A program made the position numbers and the translations under genes. From a bacterium (GTDB lineage Bacteria; Verrucomicrobiota; Kiritimatiellia; UBA8416), in assembly GCA_020048935.1 (NCBI GenBank), contig JAIFLS010000146.1:1-44109 (forward strand): a stretch of DNA of 44,109 nucleotides, read 5' to 3'. Position 1 is the first letter of the stretch. Each line of letters starts with the position of its first letter. The notes beneath the pieces are model-generated. The model made no database searches. It had not been told where the DNA came from and saw nothing but the letters and a program-made list of their open reading frames with translations. This document shows positions 23,635 through 31,420 of this stretch, in pieces.

Positions 23635-23667
23635 CGCATCGGCAATTCTTGCCGGTGCGTTTTTTTT
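23635..23667 (+). terminator. Intrinsic terminator of the Maf-fliS operon
   Basis: An 11-pair stem (23635-23645 with 23649-23659, one G-U pair) and a three-base loop are followed by eight T. It ends the run of genes that began near 19127 and separates it from the flgF promoter. Confidence 0.92.
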
Positions 23668-23682
23668 GTGTCCCGCTTCTCA

Positions 23683-23698
23683 TGGCATCCAGGCTGCT
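23683..23698 (+). promoter_or_regulatory. σ54 promoter of the flgF operon
   Basis: TGGCATCCAGGCTGCT has the GG/GC doublets at the right distance. The start would be near 23709, giving a 27-base leader that includes the flgF ribosome site GGAGGC. It directly follows the terminator, as expected for an independent unit. Confidence 0.7.
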
Positions 23699-23735
23699 AC
23701 CGTTTTGTGGCAGAGCTTTGAGACGGAGGCAGAAA

Positions 23736-24461
23736 ATGGACGATATGGCGTGTGGACTTCGCAACGTGTATGGCCGCTCGACGCGGCGGCTGCAGATGAT
23801 CGCAGAAAACCTTGCAAATACAAGTACGCCGGGGTACCGGGCGGGCGAAGTAACGGCGCAACCGGTGCGCTCTTTTGAGCGTGTCCTGGATGGTCATGTA
23901 TCGACCAATCGGGAACGCGATGCGACGGATCTGACGCAGGGGGCCATCCGCGCGACAGACCGTCCGCTTGATTTCGCCCTTGTGGGCGACGGCTTCTTTG
24001 TTGTCCGTGATGGCCGAAACGAGTACCTGACGCGCAATGGGGCATTTGAGGCCGCCACCGATGGATCGTTGCTGACCGCTGCCGGTCATGCCGTGATTGA
24101 TGCGAATGGCGCCCCCCTATCGATCCCGGCTGGTGTCGCGCTTGAATCCGTGCATGTCGGCGAGGATGGCGTGTTACGGCAGAAAGACGGCAAGGAAATC
24201 GGACGGTTCATGCTCGAACGTGTTGCCGACGAGCAGGATCTGTCGCGCGTGGGCACGACGCTTTTCCAGGCACCACTCTCCCGGCGTCAGCCGGCGGAGT
24301 CGGTTCGCGTACTCGGGCGTACACTTGAGTCGAGCAACACGGTTGTGTTCCAGGAACTGAGCAGCATGATGCTGCTTACCCGCACGGTGGAGGCGCTGCA
24401 GCGCGCCCAAGGCAATGAAATACAGGCGCAACGGAAAATGATGGATGCGCTTTCGGGTTAA
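23736..24461 (+). CDS. flgF: Flagellar rod protein FlgF
   Basis: FlgF is a proximal rod subunit. The 241-residue product begins MDDMACGLRNVYGRSTRRLQ and shows the axial signature MIAENLANTSTPGYRAGEV at about 22-40, FVVRDGRNEYLTRNGAFE near 90, and the C-terminal helix SSMMLLTRTVEALQRAQGNE. I start at the ATG at 23736 with GGAGGC ahead of it; the frame is open to 23649, but that part overlaps the promoter. A second family member (flgG) follows. FlgF and FlgG are paralogues; the shorter length and first position in the operon support FlgF. Confidence 0.92.
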   Translation: MDDMACGLRNVYGRSTRRLQMIAENLANTSTPGYRAGEVTAQPVRSFERVLDGHVSTNRERDATDLTQGAIRATDRPLDFALVGDGFFVVRDGRNEYLTRNGAFEAATDGSLLTAAGHAVIDANGAPLSIPAGVALESVHVGEDGVLRQKDGKEIGRFMLERVADEQDLSRVGTTLFQAPLSRRQPAESVRVLGRTLESSNTVVFQELSSMMLLTRTVEALQRAQGNEIQAQRKMMDALSG

Positions 24462-24491
24462 AACGAGGGTGATAAGCTAGAGGAGGTAGTT

Positions 24492-25271
24492 ATGCAACGT
24501 GCACTATGGTCTGCCGTTACCGGCATGCGGGCACAGGAAATGTCGTTGGATGTGGTCGCGAATAATCTGGCCAATGTTAACACGACCGGCTTCAAGAATA
24601 GCCGGATTCGCTTTCAGGACATGCTGTACGCGTCCATCGTGATTCCAGGTGCCTCCGGAGCCGATGGCGAGATTGGTGGTGTGCAGGTCGGGCACGGTAC
24701 GCGTGTGGCCGGCGCGGCGCGTTCCTTTACGCAGGGTGCCCTGATCGAGACCGGTAATGCGCTCGATTTTGCAATTGAGGGGGACGGCTTCTTTGAAGTA
24801 ACCCTGCCCGATGGTCAGAGTGCCTATACCCGCGACGGTGCCTTTATCCTCAACGGCGCGGGTGAGGTTGTGACCTCGGATGGTTTCCGTGTGGCCGGGT
24901 TTGACACCGTGGATGCCGGGACGACCGATATGACGATTGCGCGTGATGGGTCGTTCACCGCGATCGTCAATGGGACTCAGGTCACGAAAGGACGTGTGAC
25001 GATTTCGCGCTTCCTGAATCCGGAAGGCCTGCATTCCATGGGCCGAAACCTCTATCTGCAAACAGAAGCGAGCGGGGCGGCGGAGAGCGGACAGGTGCCT
25101 GGTAATAACGGTGTCGGCGGTCTGGCGCAGCGCTACCTGGAAAAGTCGAATGTCAATACGGCGACCGAACTGGTGAATATGATAACGACTCAGCGCGCCT
25201 ACGAGGCAACGTCGAAGGCGATCCGGGCCAGTGACGACATGCTGAGTACGGCGAATAACCTGGCTCGGTAG
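24492..25271 (+). CDS. flgG: Flagellar distal rod protein FlgG
   Basis: FlgG builds the distal rod. The 259-residue product is the standard length. It has RALWSAVTGMRAQEMSLDVV at 3-22, NNLANVNTTGFKNSRIRFQD at 25-44 (the conserved rod motif), the typical DFAIEGDGFFEVTLPDG near 90-106, and the C-terminal end VNTATELVNMITTQRAYEAT followed by DDMLSTANNL, which is a hallmark of FlgG. It is preceded by a strong ribosome site (AGAGGAGG). It lies 30 bases after flgF and 24 before flgA. Confidence 0.97.
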   Translation: MQRALWSAVTGMRAQEMSLDVVANNLANVNTTGFKNSRIRFQDMLYASIVIPGASGADGEIGGVQVGHGTRVAGAARSFTQGALIETGNALDFAIEGDGFFEVTLPDGQSAYTRDGAFILNGAGEVVTSDGFRVAGFDTVDAGTTDMTIARDGSFTAIVNGTQVTKGRVTISRFLNPEGLHSMGRNLYLQTEASGAAESGQVPGNNGVGGLAQRYLEKSNVNTATELVNMITTQRAYEATSKAIRASDDMLSTANNLAR

Positions 25272-25295
25272 ATATGAAGCGGGAAAGGATCAGCA

Positions 25296-26261
25296 ATGAA
25301 AGAAATGACTAGACCGATAGGCAGGGCGCTATTGCTGGGGGCATTGTGCACGACTGCTTGCCGGCCGTCGCAGGCGCAGGTGGTGTACATGGTGTCAGCC
25401 GCGACGATTGATGGCTCCATTATCCGCTTGCGGGATGTGGTGGTTCAGGCGGATGCGTTACCGGAGGGGTGGGGGGGGCGGGTTGTAGGCAATGCGCCCC
25501 AGCCCGGCGGTGGTAGGACGCTTGGGTTGGGCTCGATTGCCGCCGCGCTGCATAGCTATGATGATATGCATGATGTGGAGTTGCGTGGCCAGCCGGAGAT
25601 TCGCCTTACGGTTCGTGCGAAATCCGTCGACGCGGATATGCTTGACCGTGTGATTGCCGAATACCTGGATCAGCGTCCGGAATTGGGGGGGCGCCGGTTG
25701 CGCGTTGCGCGTGAACAATTGCCCGTCGTGCAGGGTGGGGAAACGATCACGAATGCCGTTGTCATGGGCATTCGCGAGGACAGCCAGCGCGTCGCGTTGA
25801 TACGACTCGAAGGACCAGACTACCGGATGCCGGCAGAAGGGGTTGTGGAGTTCCCCTTGAATGAGCTGCAAGCCTACTGGATGGTTGTACGCCCGCTGCT
25901 GCGTGGCGCCACGCTGGCGGACGGCGATATCGCGGAAAAGTGGATTCCGGCCGAGGAGGGGGCTCGCTACTATCCGGTGTCGGATCGGATTACCGGGATG
26001 GAGATACGACGGAATCTGCAAACCGGACAGCTTCTTCAGATGGGGGCGCTGGCGGATCCCGTTTTTGTGAAACGCGGTGAGATCGTGAGTGTGCTTTTTG
26101 ACCAAGGCGGGTTGTCGGTAACGTTGCGGGCCCGCGCGTTATCGGATGGACGTCGTGCGGAACGGATTGCATGTGTGAATGAACGTTCAGGACGACGGAT
26201 GTATGTGCGTCTGGTCGATGTGCGTGAGGCGGTATACGAATCTGAAGGAACAGGGGGGTGA
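25296..26261 (+). CDS. flgA: Flagellar P-ring chaperone FlgA
   Basis: FlgA is a periplasmic chaperone for P-ring assembly. The 321-residue product starts with a signal peptide (hydrophobic segment at about 10-25, likely cleavage after SQA). The middle is less conserved; the C-terminal part carries the SAF-like domain: AYWMVVRPLLRGATLADGDI at about 188-207, then EIRRNLQTGQLLQMGALADP near 235-255, and FVKRGEIVSVLFDQGGLSVT, all typical of FlgA. It has a G8 run at 25471-25478. The ATG has AAAGGA seven bases ahead. It sits between flgG and flgH, as in alphaproteobacterial and related clusters. Confidence 0.93.
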   Translation: MKEMTRPIGRALLLGALCTTACRPSQAQVVYMVSAATIDGSIIRLRDVVVQADALPEGWGGRVVGNAPQPGGGRTLGLGSIAAALHSYDDMHDVELRGQPEIRLTVRAKSVDADMLDRVIAEYLDQRPELGGRRLRVAREQLPVVQGGETITNAVVMGIREDSQRVALIRLEGPDYRMPAEGVVEFPLNELQAYWMVVRPLLRGATLADGDIAEKWIPAEEGARYYPVSDRITGMEIRRNLQTGQLLQMGALADPVFVKRGEIVSVLFDQGGLSVTLRARALSDGRRAERIACVNERSGRRMYVRLVDVREAVYESEGTGG

Positions 26262-26263
26262 AA

Positions 26264-26932
26264 ATGTCTGGTGTAATAAAACGAGAGGGGTGCGTGACTG
26301 TTTGGTTGGTCGTGCTCTTCCTGGGGGGGGGCGGGGCTGTGACGCTCAAGGCGAACGAGGCGGTTCCGGAATGGAGCCTGGCCACGCGGATGTATGGCGA
26401 CGAGAAGGCGCGCCGCGTCGGCGATTTCGTGACGGTGGTGATCGAGGAGAAATCCAGCGCGAACAAGGCGGCGCAAAGCAGTTCGGCGAAAACGACAACC
26501 GGGGGAGGAAGTGCTTCGGTCGGAACCCCGTACTATACGAAAGAGACCAAGGAAGGCGAAGAGACCGTCCGTGGCCCTTGGACTCGGGCGACGCTCCCGT
26601 CATTTGAGTGGCAAATGGCGAGCGATTTCTCGGGAGGTGGCAAGACCAGTAGCGAGGAGGATCTCTCCTCGACGCTGACGGCCCGTGTATTGGATGTGCT
26701 GCCCAATGGCAACCTGCTGCTGGAGGGGCGCCGTGTCGTGCAGTTGCAGGAGGAAAAGGTGGAGGTGGTTCTGACCGGGATGGTGCGACAGCGCGATATC
26801 GCCTCCGATAACTCGGTTTCTTCCTCCCGTCTGGCGGATGCGTCGATTCGCTATGAAACCGCCGGCCCGCTGAGCCGCGACCAGAAGCGCGGTTTGCTCA
26901 CACGCATGGTCAATTGGCTGAATCCGTTTTAG
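26264..26932 (+). CDS. flgH: Flagellar L-ring protein FlgH without a lipobox
   Basis: FlgH forms the outer-membrane L-ring around the rod. The mature part fits: PEWSLATRMYGDEKARRVGD at about 33-52, DFVTVVIEEKSSANKAAQSS-type strand and helix next, the VLPNGNLLLEGRRVVQLQEE segment near 146, and VRQRDIASDNSVSSSRLADA near 176. Most FlgH proteins are lipoproteins with a Cys after the signal peptide. Here the signal region VVLFLGGGGAVTLKANEA has no Cys, so the ring protein is probably not lipid-anchored. The start is the ATG at 26264; a GTG at 26258 is in frame. A run of nine G lies inside the signal-peptide codons. Confidence 0.94.
   Translation: MSGVIKREGCVTVWLVVLFLGGGGAVTLKANEAVPEWSLATRMYGDEKARRVGDFVTVVIEEKSSANKAAQSSSAKTTTGGGSASVGTPYYTKETKEGEETVRGPWTRATLPSFEWQMASDFSGGGKTSSEEDLSSTLTARVLDVLPNGNLLLEGRRVVQLQEEKVEVVLTGMVRQRDIASDNSVSSSRLADASIRYETAGPLSRDQKRGLLTRMVNWLNPF
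26323..26331 (+). repeat. Run of nine G in the flgH signal-peptide region
   Basis: Nine consecutive G encode part of the Gly-rich signal segment. A one-base change would break flgH and so motility. Runs of eight G in flgA (25471-25478) and seven G in flgI are in the same operon, so G-tracts are frequent here and may simply reflect base composition. Confidence 0.8.
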
Positions 26933-26965
26933 CAGCCTGCCTCAATCACTGGCATGAGGGCTGCT
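26931..26965 (+). other. Hairpin between flgH and flgI
   Basis: AGCAGC and CCTCA (26931-26944, with a three-base bulge) pair with TGAGG and GCTGCT (26955-26965). No T-run follows. It may act as a weak attenuator or message-stabilising structure between flgH and flgI. Confidence 0.55.
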
Positions 26966-26990
26966 TAAACCGGGCAAGAGGGAGATGATC

Positions 26991-28169
26991 ATGACAAGAG
27001 GACAGCATTCAGCAGTGAGCGTGGCAGCGGCCGGGGGGAGTGCGAATATGGATGTGTTGCGTGTGGCCTTCATGTCACTGCTGCTGGCGGTCTCGCTGGT
27101 TCCGTTGAATGCACAGGGGACGTCGCTTTCGCGCATCAAGGATATTGCCCGCATTGTCGGTCTCGATGATCTTGAACTGGTGGGTTACGGTCTGGTGATT
27201 GGGCTAGGCGCGAGTGGCGATCGGGATCTGACGATGACGCAGCAGACGATGGCGAATCTGCTCAATCAGTTTCAGATCACGGTCCCTCCTTCGGAAATCA
27301 ACGGCCAGAATGTGGCAGCAGTCATTGTTACCGCCCGTGTAAAACCCTTTTATCACGAGGGTGATCGTGTTGATGTCCAGGTGTTGTCGATCGGCGATGC
27401 CGCCTCACTTGTTGGCGGTACGCTTCTGATGACCCCGCTTCTGGCACCGGATGGGAAAGTCTCCGCTCTGGCTCAAGGCTCGTTGACGGTGGGGGGGTTT
27501 AGCATTGGTGCCGATGTGCCGGGGGGGCAGCAACTCAGCCGCAATACGCCTACATCCGGGCGTGTCCCTGGTGGGGCGGCGTTACGCTCATCCGACCGCC
27601 GTGCGTGGGCTCGCGATGGGGTGCTGACGCTGTCATTGCGGCATCCTGATTTCAGTACCGCCACGCGTGTCGCGTCGGCAATTAATGCCGTACACCCTGG
27701 CGTTGCCGGTGCCCGTGATGCAGCCACCGTTGATGTCCGTGTGCCAGAGAATTCCCTGGAGATGGGGCGTGTCGCCGTGTTTGTCGCCAGTATTGAGAAT
27801 GCGCGAGTGCAAACCGATATGCAGGCGAAGCTGCTGCTGAATGAACGCACCGGTACGATTGTCATCGGCGGTGATATCTATATTCACCCGGCCGTGGTGG
27901 CGCACGGCAATCTGACCGTTTCAATCAAGTCGCGCCTTTCGGTCTCGCAGCCGGAACCCTTCTCGCAGGGGCAGACGGCCGCGATTGAAGATGTGCAGAT
28001 CGGCGTGAAGCAGGATGATGCCCGCGTCATGATGCTGCCGGAAGTGACCACGGTACAAAGGTTGGCAGACACCTTGACTCAGATGGGTGGGACGCCGCAG
28101 GACTTGATCTCGATTCTCCAGGCTTTGCATCGACTGGGAGCGCTACAGGTGGAAATCGAGACGATGTGA
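26991..28169 (+). CDS. flgI: Flagellar P-ring protein FlgI
   Basis: FlgI forms the periplasmic P-ring. The product is 392 residues from the ATG at 26991 (AGGGAG at six or seven bases) or 373 from 27048, which would put a clean signal peptide (VLRVAFMSLLLAVSLVPLNA) at the very N-terminus and has GGGGAG upstream; I cannot decide. The mature part is classic: SLSRIKDIARIVGLDDLELV, then VGYGLVIGLGASGDR, the TMANLLNQFQITVPP stretch, VAAVIVTARVKPFYHEGDRV, and NERTGTIVIGGDIYIHPAVV. The end SILQALHRLGALQVEIETM is also typical. It follows flgH by about 60 bases and precedes flgJ. Confidence 0.96.
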   Translation: MTRGQHSAVSVAAAGGSANMDVLRVAFMSLLLAVSLVPLNAQGTSLSRIKDIARIVGLDDLELVGYGLVIGLGASGDRDLTMTQQTMANLLNQFQITVPPSEINGQNVAAVIVTARVKPFYHEGDRVDVQVLSIGDAASLVGGTLLMTPLLAPDGKVSALAQGSLTVGGFSIGADVPGGQQLSRNTPTSGRVPGGAALRSSDRRAWARDGVLTLSLRHPDFSTATRVASAINAVHPGVAGARDAATVDVRVPENSLEMGRVAVFVASIENARVQTDMQAKLLLNERTGTIVIGGDIYIHPAVVAHGNLTVSIKSRLSVSQPEPFSQGQTAAIEDVQIGVKQDDARVMMLPEVTTVQRLADTLTQMGGTPQDLISILQALHRLGALQVEIETM

Positions 28170-28181
28170 GGGAGGGCGCAG

Positions 28182-28484
28182 ATGGATATTCAAATCAATG
28201 CCGTGAGCGAAGACGTACCGCAAACTCGCTCGGAAAACAAGGCTCCTGCGGATTTGCGGGCGGCCTGCCAGCAGTTCGAAGGTCTGTTGGTGGGTATGAT
28301 TTTAAAAGAAAGTTTGCGCGTATCATTCAGTGAGCCGGATGAAGATTCCGCAACCGGGTTGGACGGATTCCGCGATTTCTGCATCGAACAGGTGTCGGCG
28401 TCATTGGCCGAGACCTCATCGCTGGGCATTGCCGACCAGTTGCTGGCGCAGGTTGATGTTCGAGAGAAGAGGGAGAAAATATGA
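28182..28484 (+). CDS. flgJ: Rod-binding domain protein FlgJ (short form)
   Basis: The 100-residue product corresponds to the N-terminal rod-capping domain of FlgJ only: LRAACQQFEGLLVGMILKES at about 24-43 is the family signature (usually A-x-x-F-E-x-x-F-x-x-x-M-L-K-x-M-R), followed by FCIEQVSASLAETSSLGIAD near 64-83. The muramidase domain of the proteobacterial form is missing, as in alphaproteobacteria and many other phyla, so a separate lytic enzyme must open the peptidoglycan. The ATG has GGGAGGGC ahead. The stop overlaps the FlgN gene by four bases. Confidence 0.9.
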   Translation: MDIQINAVSEDVPQTRSENKAPADLRAACQQFEGLLVGMILKESLRVSFSEPDEDSATGLDGFRDFCIEQVSASLAETSSLGIADQLLAQVDVREKREKI

Positions 28485-28870
28485 GTATGTTGGAAGCCCG
28501 TGAACGGGCCTTGGCCGTTCTTGAACGGCTCTTCGAGGTTTCCAGCGATTTGCGGGATGCCATGCTTGCCCGGGATACGGAGCGGATCCAGCAGGTGGTG
28601 GCTCGGCAAGACGAGCTTCGTTTGCTTGCCCTGCCGTCGCCCGCCCTTTCGGAAGATCAGTTGAAGGCGGATCCGGAGGTGGCCTCCTTGGCGAATCGCC
28701 TGCATCGGCTTCAGGAGTCCAATCGCCTATTGGCGGCCGCATTCCTGGGTATCTATCGCAATACCTTTAATGCGCTTGCGGGAAAAACGCCCGATACCGG
28801 TCTTTATGGACGTAGCGGGAATCTGCTGTCGATCCCCCGGTCCTCGATGTTGGTGCGGCAGGCAGGATGA
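28481..28870 (+). CDS. flgN: Flagellar chaperone FlgN (FlgK/FlgL-type)
   Basis: FlgN guides the hook-associated proteins FlgK and FlgL to the export apparatus. The 129-residue helical product has a long N-terminal helix (ERALAVLERLFEVSSDLRDA at about 8-27), then VARQDELRLLAL, and a C-terminal helix with RLQESNRLLAAAFLGIYRNT, followed by TGLYGRSGNL, which matches the short conserved Y-G-x-x-G tail motif of FlgN. It overlaps flgJ and sits six bases before flgK, the client. The assignment is by pattern and position, since FlgN is weakly conserved. Confidence 0.85.
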   Translation: MSMLEARERALAVLERLFEVSSDLRDAMLARDTERIQQVVARQDELRLLALPSPALSEDQLKADPEVASLANRLHRLQESNRLLAAAFLGIYRNTFNALAGKTPDTGLYGRSGNLLSIPRSSMLVRQAG

Positions 28871-28876
28871 TTAATT

Positions 28877-30331
28877 ATGCAACCTATCCATGATAGCTGG
28901 ACAATTGCCCGCAGCGCGATCCTGACGCATCAGCATCGACTGGCCGTGACGGCTAACAATATCGCGAATATCGATACCCCCGGCTATTCCCGCCGGACGG
29001 TAAGGCTCGGGACCGCACCGGAAACCCCGAGTGCGCTGACGCAGACGCGAACCTGGTCCAACGGGGCTGGCGTTCAGGTGTTGGATATCGTGCGTACGTC
29101 GAATCAAATGAAAAGCAATATGCTGCGCCAGCAGTTGTCCGATACCTCAGGGCACCATACCCGCGCCGATGCCCTGGGCAGCCTGGAGTCGCTGATGCGG
29201 GAGGATGACGACAGCGCACTCGGGGTCCGTCTGGATGCCTTCTGGAATGCGTGGTCTGATCTGTCGAATCAGGCCGATAATGTCGGTTTCCGGAGTGTGG
29301 TGATCCAGCGTGGCAACGAGTTGGCCAGTCATTTGCGTTCGCTTAGTAGTCGTATCGACGGTTTTGACGGCCAGATCATCGGAGGCTCGCCCGGCAATTA
29401 TACCGGGCAATTGGCAAGTGATGTAGATTCCTTCAACCGGATGACGACAGAGCTACAGGATTTGAACCGGCAGATCAGTTTCGCTTCATCGAGCTTCGAC
29501 CCCAACGCGCTGATGGACCGTCGCGACGTGTTGTTGCGTGAAATCAGTGAGTTTGCGGATGTCTCTGTTGGTTCTGACTTTTCCGTGACGCTCGATGGTC
29601 AGGCGGTTGTTTCCGGCGACGGAACGGTCCGCGCCGATCTCGAAATCACGGACGCAGGTCCGCCGCCGCTCTTTGCGCTTGATGGGACGGCGGTCACGCT
29701 TTCCTCCGGTCACATCGGTGCCTGGGTTGATGTATTGGGGATCTCGACGGTGATGAGCGATCGGCTTGACCTGCTTGCTGTTGATCTGGCCGATGCAGTC
29801 AACCGTATCCATAATAGTGATCTCAATCCTGCTGGCGACAGTTACGATCTTACAGGGCAGCGGTGCGATTGGAATTTCTTTACGGCCACATCGGCTGCCG
29901 ATATCGCTGTCAACACGATCATTTATGACCCGGCAAACCCGATGCAAATGAACCCCAGTTTAATAGCCGCGGCCGGAAGTATATATGATGATGGACTAGG
30001 GACAACAGGGCCGAATACGGCTGACGGCGCACGTGCACTCCAGATTGCCGATCTTGCCGATGCCACCCGTAGCGCACTCAATGCGCAGGGTTTTGGTGCC
30101 TTTCATGTCACGGGGCTGACGCTGCTCGGTAGCATTATTTCCACCGAACGAACGCTGGGGGATAATGGCGATGCCATTATCGGGGCCATTGAGGATGACC
30201 TTCAATCCGAGATTGGCGTCAATCTTGATGAAGAACTGATGGACATGATGGCGGCGCAGCGGGCATTCCAGGCTGGGACCAGGCTCTTGCAAACGGTGGA
30301 TGAAATGATGCAGACCATTTTGAAAATATAG
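28877..30331 (+). CDS. flgK: Hook-associated protein FlgK (HAP1)
   Basis: FlgK forms the first junction between hook and filament. The 484-residue product shows the signature HRLAVTANNIANIDTPGYSR at about 18-37, a long helical D1 core with the LGVRLDAFWNAWSDLSNQAD-type segment near 115-135, and the C-terminal end GVNLDEELMDMMAAQRAFQA at about 445-465, closing with VDEMMQTILKI. The middle is variable, as usual. The downstream partner flgL normally follows; here a 51-residue gene and a HAD-like gene follow instead. Confidence 0.95.
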   Translation: MQPIHDSWTIARSAILTHQHRLAVTANNIANIDTPGYSRRTVRLGTAPETPSALTQTRTWSNGAGVQVLDIVRTSNQMKSNMLRQQLSDTSGHHTRADALGSLESLMREDDDSALGVRLDAFWNAWSDLSNQADNVGFRSVVIQRGNELASHLRSLSSRIDGFDGQIIGGSPGNYTGQLASDVDSFNRMTTELQDLNRQISFASSSFDPNALMDRRDVLLREISEFADVSVGSDFSVTLDGQAVVSGDGTVRADLEITDAGPPPLFALDGTAVTLSSGHIGAWVDVLGISTVMSDRLDLLAVDLADAVNRIHNSDLNPAGDSYDLTGQRCDWNFFTATSAADIAVNTIIYDPANPMQMNPSLIAAAGSIYDDGLGTTGPNTADGARALQIADLADATRSALNAQGFGAFHVTGLTLLGSIISTERTLGDNGDAIIGAIEDDLQSEIGVNLDEELMDMMAAQRAFQAGTRLLQTVDEMMQTILKI

Positions 30332-30361
30332 CAGAACGCAAACTCGAATCAGGAGGAAAAG

Positions 30362-30517
30362 ATGAAGGCAATCATTAAGCAAGAAGAGAATTTGAAATCC
30401 AAGGTAACGGTCAAGAAAAGCACGGTGGCTACCGACTGCTTGCAACAGGCGGCCGATTGGCTGGGGCTCTACAGTCGTATTCTGGAAAACCTGCAGATGG
30501 CGAGGGTCGCCCGGTGA
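30362..30517 (+). CDS. 51-residue unknown protein after flgK
   Basis: A short gene with an excellent ribosome site (AGGAGG, five bases before the ATG). It encodes a basic N-terminal half (MKAIIKQEENLKSKVTVKKS) and a helical C-terminal half (CLQQAADWLGLYSRILENLQ). The stop overlaps the next start by four bases (GTGA). The strong ribosome site, the spacing of 30 bases from flgK and the coupling to the HAD-like gene support translation. I cannot assign a function. Confidence 0.65.
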   Translation: MKAIIKQEENLKSKVTVKKSTVATDCLQQAADWLGLYSRILENLQMARVAR

Positions 30518-31230
30518 GAGCACCCGGCGAGAACGCAGATACATCATCATGCAGTACATCCCGCCCGACGGTTATTTGCTGGCTGGATGATGTGCTTTAT
30601 CCCGCGCGCATGTATCATGCGGGCGCCTGTCGTGCCGGGGCGGGATTGCTGCGCCGCCTGATCGGCGTCGATATGCATGAGGCCCTTTCGGCTTGCTATA
30701 TTCCGGGACGGGAAGAGGATACTGTACGCAAGGTTCTTTCAGGCGTCGGCACAAAAACCGATGAACGGCTCGTCCGCAAGGTTGCCGAGGCCATGGCTGT
30801 ACATACACCGCAGGTTGCACCCTATGAGGATGCGCTTGAGACCTTTGGAATTCTGCAGGCGCTAGGAATCTCACTCTGGTTGATTGGCGAAGGCCCGCCA
30901 CGCGCACAGCGCATGGTTGCTGATCGACTGGGGATTGGCCGCGTGTTTCAGGGGGTGGCTTATTCGGATCCTTTCCAGAGTAAGTACGAATGGCAGGATT
31001 CTCTTATGTTACTGGAACTCGCCGCTGGAGTGGAGGCCGAACAGTCCGTGCTGGTGTGTGCAGATCCGGTCCGCGTGGCCGCCATCGCGAAACAGGGCAG
31101 GCGTGTCTATTACCTTGATCGACAGGCGGATTCAAACGTTCACCGCCCGCAGGTGCCTAACGTGATCCCGATGCTGAACCTATACGACCTGCCGGAAGCG
31201 CTGGGGTTAGTGGCTTGGGATCTGCATTGA
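30514..31230 (+). CDS. HAD-superfamily-like protein with degenerate catalytic motifs
   Basis: The product has 238 residues from the GTG at 30514, whose frame overlaps the previous stop by four bases. Fold and order match the two intact HAD proteins at 36860 and 40682, but key residues are changed. In the first motif the nucleophile Asp of VDMDDTLF is replaced (CWLDDVLY, Trp23 at the nucleophile site, Val27 for Thr). The second motif VTDGL becomes LIGEGPP. The final acidic motif IGDRPD becomes VCADPVR. A lysine remains (QSKYEW). It therefore looks like a pseudo-phosphatase, perhaps a binding or regulatory protein. It ends the flgF operon just before the rpoN promoter. Confidence 0.75.
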   Translation: MRAPGENADTSSCSTSRPTVICWLDDVLYPARMYHAGACRAGAGLLRRLIGVDMHEALSACYIPGREEDTVRKVLSGVGTKTDERLVRKVAEAMAVHTPQVAPYEDALETFGILQALGISLWLIGEGPPRAQRMVADRLGIGRVFQGVAYSDPFQSKYEWQDSLMLLELAAGVEAEQSVLVCADPVRVAAIAKQGRRVYYLDRQADSNVHRPQVPNVIPMLNLYDLPEALGLVAWDLH

Positions 31231-31241
31231 CGCACTCCGTT

Positions 31242-31291
31242 TGTCGCAATATGCGACAGGAATCATACGGTCCGATGCGGATGCCTTTTTT
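31242..31291 (+). terminator. Hairpins after the HAD-like gene, possible terminator
   Basis: A seven-pair hairpin TGTCGCA-ATA-TGCGACA (31242-31258) lies 12 bases after the stop but has no T-run. A second, weaker stem (31269-31285, with a two-base bulge) is followed by six T. Together they probably reduce read-through into rpoN. Confidence 0.45.
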
Positions 31292-31313
31292 CAGCAAAAC
31301 GTAATGTATTGTT

Positions 31314-31326
31314 AATCAAATATTTG
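31314..31326 (+). promoter_or_regulatory. IHF-like site upstream of the rpoN promoter
   Basis: AATCAAATATTTG matches the IHF consensus WATCAANNNNTTR in full and lies in an AT-rich stretch about 55-66 bases upstream of the predicted start, the usual place for the IHF bend in σ54 promoters. The consensus is short, so chance is possible. Confidence 0.4.
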
Positions 31327-31353
31327 CGATATTTAATCAGCAACGTTAAAGGT

Positions 31354-31369
31354 TGGCACGCATATTGCA
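31354..31369 (+). promoter_or_regulatory. Perfect σ54 promoter of rpoN
   Basis: TGGCACGCATATTGCA matches the σ54 consensus TGGCACG-N4-TTGCW at every defined position. The start would be near 31380, 41 bases before the rpoN ATG. The gene for σ54 would thus be transcribed by σ54 itself. Confidence 0.88.
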
Positions 31370-31420
31370 TTGGTAATCGTCAGCGAAGTGTTGTTAATTA
31401 CTCTTTGATTGGCGGGAACC

